This document shows, in pieces, positions 1 through 11,436 of a stretch of DNA of 64,000 nt (the stretch's first letter is position 1; each line of letters starts with the position of its first letter). A model generated the notes under the pieces. That model was not told the origin of the DNA. It ran no database searches and saw only the letters and a list, made by a program, of their open reading frames with translations. The position numbers and the translations under genes are program-made. The DNA comes from Campanula takesimana (lineage: Eukaryota > Streptophyta > Magnoliopsida > Asterales > Campanulaceae), in the NCBI GenBank assembly GCA_026119855.1, contig JAOWBW010000220.1, positions 1,666,828-1,730,827 of the forward strand, read 5' to 3'.

Positions 1-850
1 GAAGGAGGCTTCACCTATGGTGGAGTTCTTGTCTATCTTCCTCTCTTTTCACTCAATTTATATGGTGGTTTTCTCTCAGTTTTCGATTCTGCAGAGTTTC
101 CACTCTTTAATCACAATTTCTCCCCCCTGAAATGATCAGCAAGGGTCTCAATTTATAGGGACTGAGGGTGCCTAAACCAACCGCACGGCTAGGCCCCTCT
201 AGTACCCAAACCATCCGTACGACTCAGCCTGGCGAGCTTCTGGATTTTCCAAATTTAATTCCAGAGCAGTCCTGGAATTTTCAGTTTATCCTAGTGAGGT
301 CCCAGCCTATCAGTTTATCCCTGAATGGTGCTAAGAGTTCCTCTAAAGTTGGTTGGTTTCAGATTGGGGTACTTACAGTGCCGAGATTTCCCTAAACTAA
401 TGTTTTCAAATCATACATGCCGTTTCCAAGATAAACAAGTAGTTATCATGGCCGAAATAAAAGTCCGTCCCTAAGTGGTTATTATGGACAAAAATAAAAA
501 TCCGTCCCCGCATGTATGCTTTACTACATTAATTTAGTTTAATCCCAACATATGTAGGTATCACAAACGTGGTGGAATCCGATGAGTATATGGGACCGCG
601 AGAAGGTCTATATACTAGTGTGACGATTCCATTATTTTTCTTAGAAACCCAAAAGGGATTCCGTCCCTTCGACTTATGAAAAAAAAAAGTCTTTTCTTTA
701 TGTGGTTCGAGTCGTGTGCCCAATGTGTGTTCTAAGCCTCTTCATGGACCAGAAATGTAACTCGAGACTGACAAGGGTCTCTTCTTCAATTTAGGTCATA
801 TTGGTACTTACCGCATCTATCGAGATTCTGCAAACCGGCTAGTTCGTGAA
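1..850 (+). other. Leader / unresolved sequence upstream of A gag
   Basis: No gene. From about 500 to 660 it matches, on the opposite strand, the leader of element B (13250-13390), so this part is the A leader. Positions 1-400 do not match anything else in the window. They contain a minus-strand CCCTATAAA sequence near 155-165, so they could be an unrelated insertion or LTR piece. I cannot decide. Confidence 0.5.
573..631 (+). promoter_or_regulatory. Leader RNA hairpin L, copy in A
   Basis: Three nested stems are visible: TGGAATC (573-579) with GATTCCA (625-631), AGTATAT (585-591) with ATATACT (610-616), and GGACC (593-597) with GGTCT (605-609). The unpaired CGATG and AGTGTGAC linkers are kept in the B copy, and related linkers occur in E. 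It sits in the 5' leader of all three Tat elements, where packaging, dimerisation or translation signals are usual. The role is inferred. Confidence 0.65.
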
Positions 851-2194
851 TTGATCAATCCAACAGCTCTGACAGCATCAATGGTCGGTGACTCCAACAG
901 CAACAACACCATGTCCCTTGAGAAACTCTCATCTATGGTCCAGATTCTCCAAGAGCAAATCTCCACTCTCAATAAAGAGTTCCAAAGAAAAGATGACCTT
1001 TGGCAATCCCATCTTGACAATCAAAGGGAGGCTCATGAAGCCGAGATGGACCAAATGAAGGCCAAGCTCACCAAGCTTTCCAAGGGTAAAGATAAGGAAG
1101 ACAACGATGAGTCCGAGTGGACCAAAGGCTTGTTTGAAAGCCCTTATGTCAGTGCCCGTACCAAGAAAATGGAGGAACCAAGAACCGAGAACAAGGAGCA
1201 TAAGATGGTTCATTCGTTCATGGCTTACACAGACCAACGCTTCAATGGTCTCAACTTGGGGAAAGGCTCCGACACAAGCCTTTATCAGTCATCCATTCTC
1301 ATGAGCACAATGGCCGCTCTCCCCGACAAGTTTCAGATGCCCGACATCAGCAAGTTCAAGGGAAACTCTTTCCCAATGGCACACATCGAGACTTACATAT
1401 GGGCTATGGTTCCGAAAAAGGTCTCTCCTAAGGTGATGGCACAATGCTTCCCTCTTACTCTCGAGGGGGACGCAAAGGATTGGTATGCAACTCTCCTGCT
1501 CACAGTCCGTCTCGATTGGGACGCCACCATGCTTGCCTTCAAAAGTCAATACCAAGGCGACACCACTCACCGCCCGACAAAGAAAGAGCTCGAGAACATC
1601 ACCCAAAGGGACAATGAGTCCTTTATTAATTTTACAAGAAGGTGGAATGACAAGCTCGCTGAAATAGTTGAGAGGTCTAACACCTAGAAGCAAATGGACA
1701 TCTTCCTCAAGTGTCTAAAGATTGATCTCCGCACCCACCTAAGTGGGGCTTGCTACGCAGATTTTTCCCAAATGTTTGAGGCAGGGGTCCGAATGGATGA
1801 CTTGCTCAAGGAGATCAAGAAAACTGCTCCTAGCTTCCGATACAAGGCCGCCTGTAACTTAACAAAAGAGGCTTCAGTTAATACCGTCACTACCGACAAG
1901 GGGAATTACAAAAGGGTTCCTCCACCACAAGGCAAGAGACCTCAAAATGATCGTGTCTACACTCCTCTCCAAGGCATGACTCACACCGAGGCCTTCGAAG
2001 TCCTCAAGTCCAAAGGGAAAATCACACCTCTATAAGGGTACCAACCCAAGACGATCAATGCCAACCATGCCCATCATAAATATTGTGGCTACCACCAACA
2101 TAGTGGCAATCTTACCGAGGAATGCTTTGTCCTCCGTAACATCATCCAAGATCTCATCCACAAGAAGGAATTCATAGTTCTTAGTGGGGGGTGA
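851..2194 (+). pseudogene. gag: A gag (capsid/nucleocapsid), broken
   Basis: One reading frame runs from 851 to a TGA at 2192, interrupted by TAG at 1685 and TAA at 2033. An N-terminal coiled-coil-like segment contains RKDDLWQ and is shared with B. A retrotransposon gag (capsid) domain follows, with motifs such as WYATLL and FINFTRRWNDK. A C-terminal knuckle, CGYHQHSGNLTEEC, resembles the Tat CxxHx4Hx4C finger but has Asn in place of the second His. The product would form virus-like particles. The start is uncertain because an ATG at 881 is also possible. Confidence 0.85.
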
Positions 2195-3187
2195 TGTCAT
2201 TGTAATAGAGTTAGGTGAGTTTAAGGAAACCACTCATTCAATTCCCATTGTGAATGAGGGCTCCAAAGATATGAATGAAATTGATAATTCTTGCTATGTT
2301 GTGACTTATGATGAGGTTATGAGGGAAGTGTTAGAGAATAGGAAGAAGCAAAACGGGAAGCGCCTCTTCTCCAAGATCGCAATCCCGTGACACTCCTGAA
2401 GATCCTTAATTGGTACAACTCAAGAAAACTCAAGCAAACATATCCATTTGGGACCATTGCATCTTCAAAGAAGCATCAAGACCTTGTCATCAGCAATCTC
2501 GACGACACATCAGTCTCTCCTGACACAACTTCTGAATACCTTACTGCTATGATAGGCCACATACATTTTGGCAATGTCATCACCTTTGCCAACATGGACC
2601 TTCCACCATTTGGGTCCGATCACAATGAGGCCATATATCTCAAAGTAAGGGAAAGGGGGAGACCTATTTTAAGCGTCTTGGTCGACGGTGGTTCCACAAT
2701 CAACTTGATGCCTGGCCGAATCATGGGCACACTGGGGCTTAAGAGTTCAGATATAAATCCTTCTACTCAAGTAATCAGAGGTTATGACAGCACTGCCTGC
2801 ACAGTCATGGGTATGGTAGAATTGGACATTGAATTTGGGAGCATGGTTATGTCAGTCCCGTTTCAAGTGCTCGATGTCCCCTCCTCATTCAATTTTCTCT
2901 TAGGCCGACCATGGATACACAGTTCCAATGCCGTCCCTTCAACTCTCCACCAGTGTGTCAAGTTCCAAAATGGAGATGAAATAGTGACTGTCATGGCAGA
3001 AAATGTCACTATCCACAGAAATGGGGAACCCGTCCACCAAGTTCAGTATGGGTTAGAAGACTCCAACCTCTCCGGCGTCTCAATCAACGCCATCAACAAA
3101 GAAGGGGGAAGCGGATCATGGACCCTCGGTAATCACAAAGTCCTCCACATGATGAGGAATATGAACTACTTCCCCGGTTTAGGCTAG
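2184..3187 (+). pseudogene. pro: A aspartic protease region
   Basis: The reading frame shifts by one between about 2184 and 2390, then returns to the gag frame and runs to TAG at 3185. The catalytic motif VLVDGGSTIN lies near residue 100 of the 2387 ORF, and the downstream FLLGRPWIH block is the usual second landmark of Tat proteases. It would cleave the Gag-Pol polyprotein in the virus-like particle. DGGS instead of DSGS is common in this lineage. Frameshifts on both sides mean no continuous polyprotein can be made. Confidence 0.85.
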
Positions 3188-3207
3188 GGAAATACCAACA
3201 AAGGAGA

Positions 3208-4194
3208 ATGCAACCTGTTGAAGTCCCTTTTGTCAAGAACAAGTTCGGATTAGGGTACGAACCTTCCGAGGATGACATGAAATATGAGCAAGCCGTCAAG
3301 AATGAGAAAGCCCGAGCTCGCAGGGAAGGCCGTCACTATGAAATTCCTAACTTGAGGCCTTATCACAAGACATTAAATGGCTACTTTTTCTGCCAGGGGG
3401 AAGATGTCCCGTACATAATTTTTCCCGAGCCATGGATCAACAGTAAGGGCATCAGAAAGCCCGGTCTCAAAGTTTTTACCGATTATGAGATTCAGAAGCA
3501 CGAAGAGGAACCAACTCCTATGTCACCCTAAGAATGGTGGGGGAAGAAAGTGACCATAAAGTCCAAGACAGAGATTACCATGGGGGAGGAGTTAACTGAT
3601 CTAGCCTCCATGTTCAAGGAACTTGCCATCATGGATGAGTGCCAAGTCAATGCCATCTCCGATGACACCAACACGGGAAATGGGCCTATTAGTGAGATCA
3701 AGCCAAGCTCGAAGCCTATCAACAACTGGTATTCAACAAAGGGACCTGTGGTATCCAAAGAATTCCTGATCAAGAAAATGGGTTGCATACCGCGCAAGGT
3801 TACAAAGGAATATTTATTGACATTCACTTTCGAGTCCGAGAGTGTTTTCGACACCCTCACCCAAGAGGATATGGAGGCAATAGCCGAGCGTGTGTTCCCT
3901 TTCTTTGCTAATGAAAAATTTGATCTTTCTGAGTACCCCGAGATTGCAAACATCATAAATGATGAATTAACTAATAATGAATTTAATGAACTAGTTAATA
4001 ACGATTCAAACTATGATGAAATAGAACACGAAAATGAAACATACTTAAATGAACTTGCTCAACAGGTCCGTAGTCGTGGAGAAAATGGTCCAGGGGCTGA
4101 TGAAGAATTGCATATTGTTAATCTGGGTACCGATGAAGAGCCAAAGAAACCAAGATCGGAAGCTTTTTCAAGGGGGAAGAGAAAAACAGATTGA
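3208..4194 (+). pseudogene. A linker between protease and RT
   Basis: Two ORFs in different frames (3208-3531 and 3550-4194) bridge protease and RT. The first holds FGLGYEPSEDD; the second is acidic (runs of D, E and N near its C-terminus) and leads into the RT. Such long spacers between PR and RT are usual for Tat elements and have no assigned enzymatic role. The frame change near 3531-3550 is probably a decay mutation. Confidence 0.6.
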
Positions 4195-4722
4195 CTGCAC
4201 TACTCAGAGAGTTTATGGATGTGTTCGCATGGTCATACAAAGACAAGACGGGTTTAGACAGAAAGGTCACCGAGCACAGGATTCCGATAAGAGACGATGC
4301 TAATCCAACAAAACAGAAGCTCAGAAAGATCAAGCTAGAATGGTCTCTGCAAGTCAAAGAAGAAATAGAAAATCTTCTCAACGTGGGCTTCATCAAAGTT
4401 ATTGAGCATCCGACATGGCTAGCCAATGTGGTGACAGTCAGAAAGGCTAATGGCAAGGTCCGTGTTTGTGTGGATTTCCAGGATTTGAACAAAGCTTCAC
4501 CAAAGGATGACTTTCCACTACCCAACATCGACATGCTAGTCGACTCCACTGCCGCCTACAAGGTCCGCTCATTTGTGGATGGCTTTGCTAGGTATAATCA
4601 GATTCTCATGGCCGAAGAAGATCAACACAAGACTGCTTTCACAACACCGTGGGGCACCTTTTGCTACACAATCATGCCATTTGGGTTGAGGAACGATGTG
4701 GCTACTTATCAAAGGGCTGTGA
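4191..4722 (+). pseudogene. pol: A reverse transcriptase, N-terminal part, cut by insertion of C
   Basis: Fingers and palm motifs are clear: VTVRKANGKVRVCVDF, the block around LPNIDMLVDS, and TPWGTFCYTIMPFGL. The ORF stays open to 4808 only because it reads into the inserted LTR; the real RT sequence stops at the TSD (4718-4722). It resumes at 20265 in the same frame once one TSD copy is discounted. This half lacks the catalytic YVDD motif, which is in the second half. Confidence 0.93.
4718..4722 (+). repeat. Target-site duplication of C, left copy (TGTGA)
   Basis: The five bases TGTGA lie directly before the C 5' LTR and again directly after its 3' LTR at 20265-20269, inside A's RT. This proves a simple insertion of C. 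Confidence 0.93.
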
Positions 4723-6235
4723 TGTTGGTGTTGTATGCTCTAGGCACGTTATGTGAACGATTAATGTTATCTATTAATTATATTTTAATAAATATATTGA
4801 ATGCTTGATTATTATATCATTTTCATGTTTATTATAATAATCCCCATCCCTGATAATTATGATTAATTATTAGTATAAGTTTAATTGATAATCATATGAT
4901 GATTATGGTGTATGGGATACAATTAAACTTATGGGTATTTGTTGGAGAACGAATACTGGACTGACCTGTATGAGATTTATGTCATGGTCACAATGTCATA
5001 ATTAAGTCTCATATAGTTATATTACTGGAATCTCTAGACCTGAGATTATTACAGTCTTCCACATAATGAACATTACGTTTGACATATTTAAATGTTACCC
5101 TTAAACGGGTAGCTATAAAGAATGTGATTGGCATAATCAGATTCATGTTGGGAAGAGTAATAAGTCAAGATGGAATTTGTTCCTCGTCAAGAGAGACGTC
5201 AAGCTTTGGCCACTCAACGAATGGTATTGATGAAATGCATGGCCATGCTCAAATAAGATTTGTCTTATCAATACATTCGGTATCGAGAAAGCATTGAACT
5301 AGGTAATTTGACCATTGACCATGGCTTAAGTTCAATAGACATCGTGAAACAAAGAGATTGTAATATGTTCTATAATGGATTAACGAACTTTAACAAGTTA
5401 TATCATTTGCGTAATCATGATGGCCTGCTAGGGTCCGCTCATGATTTATGAGACAAAATGTATTTGAGCTCATTGCCAACTTGATATAATCCTATGGGGT
5501 CACACACAAGAGAAAGAATTGTTAAAAGGGCAAAATGGCAGAATTTTGGTCTGGCACGACCGTGCACCTTATAGGGCACGACCGTGCCATTAATCGACCA
5601 AGGCATGGTTTTGGCAGCATGAATGGCATGATCGTGCCAAGCATAAAGCATGACCGTGCCAATAATGGTCGCTGGGAAGGCAGGCTCGGACTCAATGGCA
5701 CGACCGTGCCAGTTTTAGGGCATGACCGTGCTAGTGCTCTCGGCCAGAATTACTTGCAGTGTAAATAAGTGACGGGATTTAGGTTTCCTAAGTCCTTAAG
5801 GGTTAAGGACTTATACCTAAATCAATACCGCTTCACCAGCCATTGTTTATGATTGATTCACTTGTTTGGAGAAACATTATTATTGATTAAGATTGAGAAT
5901 CAAAATCAAGATCAATAATTCATAAAATCATATAGTCCCTTTTTGATCTAGTAGTCAAGATTAAGAAAGAGTTCTTAATATTCGTTCGCATGTGGATATC
6001 CATAGAGGGTGATTCCTTTATCATCTTCCTGTTCGTGTTCCTGCGTTCGTGATTCGGAGAAGCGCGAAGAACCCAAGACTCAAGATCAAGAAAATAATAA
6101 ATGCATCAAGGGTTAGTATTCTTGTATTCATCGTAGATGTATTTGTCATAATCATATGAATGGATCTATAGGCTTTGGGTTTCATAAAATTTTAAATGCT
6201 ATATTCCACTGCGCATGTTACTACGAAACCCAACA
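4723..6235 (+). repeat. C 5' LTR (complete, 1513 bp)
   Basis: It starts TGTTGG and ends ACCCAACA just before the primer-binding site. Its last ~0.9 kb (5341-6235) aligns with the 3' LTR remnant 19339-20264. An array of CpG palindromes lies at 5552-5733. The first 600 bases are AT-rich and have no partner in the window. Confidence 0.9.
5552..5733. repeat. Palindrome array GGCACGACCGTGCC in C 5' LTR (6 units)
   Basis: Six units match GGCACGACCGTGCC (arms GGCACG/CGTGCC around AC) with single changes, mostly CG to TG. They are grouped as three pairs; unit starts within a pair are 22 bp apart, separated by AT-rich spacers. The same motif and spacing occur in the unrelated Tk LTRs. Confidence 0.85.
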
Positions 6236-6236
6236 G

Positions 6237-6248
6237 TGGTATCAGAGC
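6237..6248 (+). other. C primer-binding site (initiator tRNA-Met)
   Basis: TGGTATCAGAGC one base after the 5' LTR is complementary to the 3' end of plant initiator methionine tRNA, the usual copia primer. Confidence 0.93.
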
Positions 6249-6631
6249 CCCATTCATGTTGATTATTTCAATACATAATCATGTTGTATGTATATAAATT
6301 GTTTGCCTATCATGATTTGAATATTGGGATTATGATGTTTATGTGTTATATGCGTTTTATGTGGTTTATTGTTTTATAAACTTTAATCGCACTATTCAAT
6401 CGCAATCAAATTATGTTGGATTCAAAATTGTTTGGATCATCAAATTTTTATTTGATCAAAGTTTTGATAATCTAGAGATTCATGAATAAATTGTTTATTC
6501 AAGTTTTTGATGTTCATGGTGATTGGATCATCAAGAACACCAACCCTAATTGAATTGGGATTAACAATTTGAGACAAATTTTGGAACTTTAAAAAATTTG
6601 GATTTTTCAGTGGGGTCCGACCGGACCCATG
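6249..6631 (+). other. C leader, first part
   Basis: AT-rich untranslated leader, interrupted by B after 6631 and continuing at 15297. I see no ORF or further motif in it. Confidence 0.7.
6627..6631 (+). repeat. Target-site duplication of B, left copy (CCATG)
   Basis: CCATG directly precedes the B LTR and is repeated at 15292-15296 directly after the other LTR. Confidence 0.93.
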
Positions 6632-7365
6632 TGTAGATACCCCGGGAGAGCCCACAACTTGTCTAGAGCGGTGGAAAGGATCCTAAGATGTCTAACTTGT
6701 TTTAGATTGTAGAGTCACCACCTATGTTATTAAGGGAACATAAGAAAAACTTAGAAATATCCTAATTTATGTATAAAACCAGAGATTCGGGAAGAGAAGG
6801 GTTCGGGGGTTAGGTGACGGTGTGGGAAGTACTTAAACACCCACTCCGCCCCGCTTATGCGGGTCTTGCTACTATTGGTGTTCTAATGCTAAATGTCCTT
6901 ATTTTAATATGAGAAAAGTGCTAACAATTATAATGTAAAGAAAAAGAGAATTACAAAAGAGAAATAAAAGAAACTTGTTTTATTGATTAATTCATGCTAA
7001 AGATTACATGTCAAACAATTACATTAAGAAATGATTGATAAATTAAAATGGAGTTTAGAATGTTGGAATGTAACCTTGGCCAAACTTCAATAGTGAAGTG
7101 GCCTTTTGGTTGTATTCCTTTTTATGGAGATTGCATACACATTAGAAGGGATGAAAGATGAAGAAAACAAATAAAGAGTTCTGATAAAGAGACGTAAAAG
7201 AGTTTAGAAGGAGAAAGAAGGAGAAAGAGGGAGTTGTACCTTGTGCTTGAATAGGGGAAGAACCAAAATTGTCTATAGTAACCACCCTTTGTAAATGAAC
7301 TTTTTAGTTTAATAGAGTTTTTGAGTCAAGAATCCTTCCTCCCTTTCCATAGTGGAATGAAGAGG

Positions 7366-7374
7366 TATTTATAG
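7366..7374 (-). promoter_or_regulatory. TATA box in B 3' LTR
   Basis: CTATAAATA on the minus strand, in the position and orientation expected for the LTR promoter, and repeated in the other LTR at 14770-14778. Confidence 0.7.
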
Positions 7375-7500
7375 GTGTTAGGGACGTGTTTATGGTCACA
7401 AAGATGGCTCTTCCCCGGATCAAGCCAAGGCATAATGGCCTTGGGGGTTACAAATCAGAAAAGGAGGGAAATTTGGCAAAATCTGAGATTCTGGAGGTGG

Positions 7501-7570
7501 GAAGCGCGCACATCCCACCCCCCCTATGGGAAGCGCACGCCTCCCACAAAGGAGGGCGGAGGCGCGCACG
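7501..7570. repeat. 29-bp-phased GCGCGC words in B 3' LTR
   Basis: Three GAAGCGCGC or GAGGCGCGC words start at 7501, 7530 and 7559, exactly 29 bp apart, upstream of the TATA box in element sense. The same spacing occurs in B's own leader (13690-13950). Confidence 0.75.
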
Positions 7571-7868
7571 TCCCACCTTCAAAAAATCCATATTTTAGCC
7601 CAAAAGTTAACCCTGTTATGCAGTTAAGCCCCGAAACTAACGAAATCAGTCACAAACTTAACAAACACCATGAAAGTCAACCAAAACAAAGTAAACAAAT
7701 ACTAAAGGTTGACCTTGTCACTTATGCAAGCCCGATACTAATGGAGTAAGTCAAGAACTTAACGGAAAGTAAAAAGTTAATGAAAAGTAATAAAACTTAA
7801 CAGAAAAAAGGAAGATAGAGAATGTGTATGCAATCGGGACATGAGAGGTCCAAGGCAGGGTGTCTACA

Positions 7869-7881
7869 GAGCCCCTCGGCG
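7869..7881 (-). other. B polypurine tract
   Basis: Minus-strand GCCGAGGGGCTC directly abuts the 3' LTR, as expected for the plus-strand DNA primer. The same box precedes E's 3' LTR (45577-45585), and a mutated version precedes A's (near 23898). Confidence 0.85.
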
Positions 7882-8044
7882 ATATGGGTTGCAAAGAAAA
7901 ATGCGTCGACGAAAGAAAGACAACCGCCGAGGACATCGATAAAGAAAAAGAAAGAAGAGAAAGCAAAGACTTAATGAAAGCAGGAATTTGAAATTGCAAG
8001 AGATAGAGGTGCGCTCCTTGTGTGAGCGACTTTAGACGAGATGT

Positions 8045-8985
8045 TTTTAATGAATCCGTTAGTGAATCCATTGAATGAGTCCGTTGGTGAACCTTATTGA
8101 CCAATCCGTTAGTGAATCCGCTTGATGAACCCATTGGTGAATCCATTGAATGAGTCCGTTGGTGAACCCTTGTTGACGAATCCGTTAGTGAATCCGTTGG
8201 ATGAGTCCGTTGGTGAACCCTTATTGACGAATCCGTTAGTGAATCCGTTTGGTGAATCCGTTGGTGAATCCATTGAATGAGTCCGTTGGTGAACCCTTGT
8301 TGACGAATCCGTTTGATGAATCCGTTAGTGAATCCCTTGAACAAGTCCGTTGGTGAACCTTTATTGACGAATCCGTTAGTGAATCCGTTTGATGAATCTA
8401 TTAGTGAATCACTTGAATGAGTCCGTCGGTGAACCCTTATTGACGAATCCGTTAGTGAATCTGTTTGATGAATCCGTTGGTGAATCCCTTGAATGAGTCC
8501 GTTAGTGAATCCGTTTGATGAATCCGTTGGCGAATCCCTTGAATGAATCCGTTAGTGACCCCTTGTTGATGAATCCGTTATTGAATCCTTTTGATGAATC
8601 CATTGGTGAATCCCTTGAATGAGTTTGTTAGTGAACCCTTGTTGACGAATCCATTAGTGAATCCGTTTGATGAATCCGTTGGTGAATCCCTTAAATGAGT
8701 CTGTTAGTGAACCCTTATTGACGAATCCGTTATGGAATCCGTTTGATGAATCCGTTGGTGAATCCCTTGAATGAGTCCGTTAGTGAACCCTTGTTGGCGA
8801 ATCCGTTAGTGAATACGTTTGATGAATCCTTTGGTGAATCCCTTGAATGAGCCCGTTAGTGAACCCTTGTTGACGAATCTGTTAGTAAATCCGTTTGATG
8901 AATCCGTTGGTGAATCCCTTGAATGAGTCCCTTAGTGAACCCTTGTTTACGAATCCGTTAGTGAATCCGTTTGATGAATGCTTGT
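8045..8985 (-). repeat. Tandem repeat, ~76-bp unit, in B 3' UTR
   Basis: About twelve units built from degenerate 12-15-bp subrepeats of the type GAATCCGTTAGT, GATGAATCCGTT and GAGTCCGTTAGT. Units vary in length and order. Minus-strand ORFs across it (for example 7751-8344) encode only the repeat. Tandem repeats in the 3' UTR of Tat/Ogre elements are a known source of satellite DNA. Confidence 0.85.
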
Positions 8986-9302
8986 ACCTGTTATATGTAT
9001 GCTTTTGCAGATATATGTGCTTGTGTGAGATGTGAAATAGAAATTGAGAGAAAATTGTGATTGTGGTGTGATGTGATTTGGGAAGTAGAGATTGCTTGAG
9101 AGAGATTTTGCAAGAATGGAGAAATTTTTTTTGTGTGTGATGTGATTTGCAGAATGTGTGAATGGTGTTCATACCTTCACTTACCATGACCGCTTGATTC
9201 GGGATGGATTTCTGATGTTGTGGAGGAAGCTTTGATGGAGAATGATGAATTGCTCTTGCTTTCGATGGAATGTTGGTGAGATCACATTCTTAATGATGGG
9301 TT

Positions 9303-9356
9303 GGTCGTGCCAAAGGCTGCCTACGTATCCCTTGAAGGGAATCAGACCAGCGTAGT
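9303..9356 (-). promoter_or_regulatory. RNA fold M, second copy in B
   Basis: In element sense: CTACG/CGTAG outer stem, TCCCT/AGGGA inner stem, GCC TTT GGC hairpin, and GGTC in the first loop complementary to GACC after the last hairpin. This last pairing is the reverse of the GACC/GGTC pairing in the A copy. Confidence 0.7.
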
Positions 9357-11403
9357 TCAAGGATGATAGAGAACGCTGGGGAAGAAGCTAGGAGCAAAGC
9401 AAAATGAAGCACATACTTTTTACGCAAGTAAGGAGACAAAGAAAGTTCATTTGCAAGAGAAAGAAAAAAAAAATTGTCGTTTTTTTTTTTTTTAGTTCGT
9501 GGGTGAACCATTTTAAGCATTGTGTGTTTGTAAAGCCAACCCAAGATCAAGTAATGTTTGATCGAAGTCCGGATTGCCTTGTTGAATTCTGCCGTTGTCG
9601 CCGTTGTTCCCAACGAAGATTGATGTCTAGCCCCAAGAGATTTGTCGATTATGGGGATCCAATAGACTTTTGATGCCGAGATACCAAGGGGTTGCTGATT
9701 GTAAAGCCCCTAAAACGCCTTTGATGCCAAAATTTGAGTGGCTTGTGAAGCCCTAAGATAAATCAGTTCTTGGCCCATTCAAATAAATCACCTTTTGTTG
9801 ACGTGAGGAAGCCCCAAGAGAGGATTATTGATACCAAGCTTCGAGATATTACTAAGCCCCAAATGTCATGTGCGAGATTTAAGATGGTGGAATGTGAAGA
9901 CCTTTCGATGTAAAGCCTCAAATTATCTTGGAATCGGCTCGGCATTGAGAGCAGATGCACCGTCGGGTAGAGATCTCCTTCTTTCTCTTACTAGGGAGAT
10001 GAATAGCCTCATTGTGGTCAGTACCCAAATGGCGGAAAGCTTATGTCAAAAGATGCAGTAGTGTCTTGTGATGCCGTCGAGGTCGCGGATGATAAGGTCT
10101 TGATGTGATAAGGTCCCCAAATGGGTATGCTCGCTTGAGTCTTCTTGAGTTGAACTAAAGATGGATCTTCGGATGCAACTAGTGCTTGAGGCGTGAGAGA
10201 TAGACTTTTTTGCTTTTGACCTTGGAGAAGAGGGTGCTGAATTGCAGAAACATTGGGATTGGCTGAGGCATTTCCCGATCTAACCATAGAGTTTAGCATA
10301 TTGAGACTTCCTTCATAATCTCGTTGTAACAAGAATCATCAAATTCATTCATAACTTCGGATCCCTCATTTCAAACCAAAAGACCTTCTGATGTGAAGTA
10401 CTAGGAGACCTTTTAAGCTTGGACCACTCCCCATATTGCATTGCTCGAGTACCATTGCCCAAAAGATTGTCAATTACGAAGCCCTAATATTGCCCTTTGC
10501 TTTGATTACTGTAATGCCGTAGCCCAAAGATTATAGACTGCGAAGCCCCTTGAGGCATTCGGTGCCAAACTGATTGAGGGAGATTCCAATGTTGCATATG
10601 ACTTTTCTAAGGCCACCGTTGGGGGAGGTGAAGTGAATTGCATTTTTACTGAGGGAGCCTTTCGAACTTGGGTCTAGACCCTAGATTGCCATCACCGATT
10701 GTAAGTAGAGCAAGAAATTCCTATTCTTGATTGGGGGAATAGGCACGAGTACACATGACATGAAGGCTTTTCGACGTTCCTCTTGAGAGGCTTTGAGGAT
10801 AGTCTCACACATCTTTCTTGAGCCTAGCCCCTAGGTCTCATTAACTGTTAAATGAAGCAAAAGAAGTTCTCGTTCTTGAGTCACATAGCCCCTAGGGCGT
10901 CATCATTTTTTGATCAAGAGACTCGTCCTCGTGTGAGGGAACAAACATAAGAGGACATGGCAAGAGCTACTTCATTCTCGGGAGTCTTTCGGCATACTTT
11001 AGAGGCACATACTTGTAGAAGCTCGAAAACTGAGTCACACGTTGTTGCCATTTGTGATTCAAACCAATTGACTTACTGGGGACCATTTGTACAACCTCGT
11101 ACCCCTCAATTATGGGCTCATTTTCTGATGGATCTTGGTTACCACGGACCTTCTTTCTCATGAACCCAATAATTGATATTGCAAGAACAGCCTATCTTAT
11201 GCCAATAACCCAAAACGACCTTTGATTGTGTCATATCTTGTCGAGCCTTTTGCAATTCCAAAGTTGACTCGGTGGGGAATTGACTTGCTGAGGAGAATCA
11301 ATGTAGAACTTGTGAAGTTGTCTTCTTTAGAGGCCGGGGATCTCCATTTTTCTTTCCCTTCTCTCTCTCACTCTCTCTTTTTTTATGACGTACCCTATTT
11401 TTT

Positions 11404-11436
11404 GCCTAGACCGCCCTTTCGGGTTTTCAATCTAGC
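11404..11436 (-). promoter_or_regulatory. RNA hairpin H, copy in B
   Basis: In element sense CTAGATT pairs with GGTCTAG around an inner CCC GAAA GGG hairpin with a GNRA-type loop. AGGGTACGTCA follows, as at the E copy. Confidence 0.7.

Larger units (their letters stand above)
6632..7868 (-). repeat. B 3' LTR (1237 bp)
   Basis: Reads TGTAGATACC ... GGTGTCTACA on +, so TGTAGACACC ... TCTACA in element sense. It aligns along its length with 14046-15291, with many scattered substitutions and a few small indels, visibly more divergent than the S1 or Tk LTR pairs. Confidence 0.93.

Noticed and set aside
168..395. ORF of 75 codons at the start of the window
   Set aside because: No domain, no match elsewhere in the window, and it sits in untranslated or unresolved sequence.
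7490..7590. GC-rich block as a CpG island of a host gene promoter
   Set aside because: It is present in both B LTRs with 29-bp phasing and has no gene beside it.
8045..8985. CRISPR-like or coding interpretation of the repeat block (ORF 7751-8344 on minus)
   Set aside because: Units are contiguous and degenerate, without spacers, and the ORF only translates the repeat. It is the 3'-UTR minisatellite of B.
9404..9673. Plus ORF rich in K and F in B
   Set aside because: Low-complexity product of A- and T-runs next to an M fold on the opposite strand.
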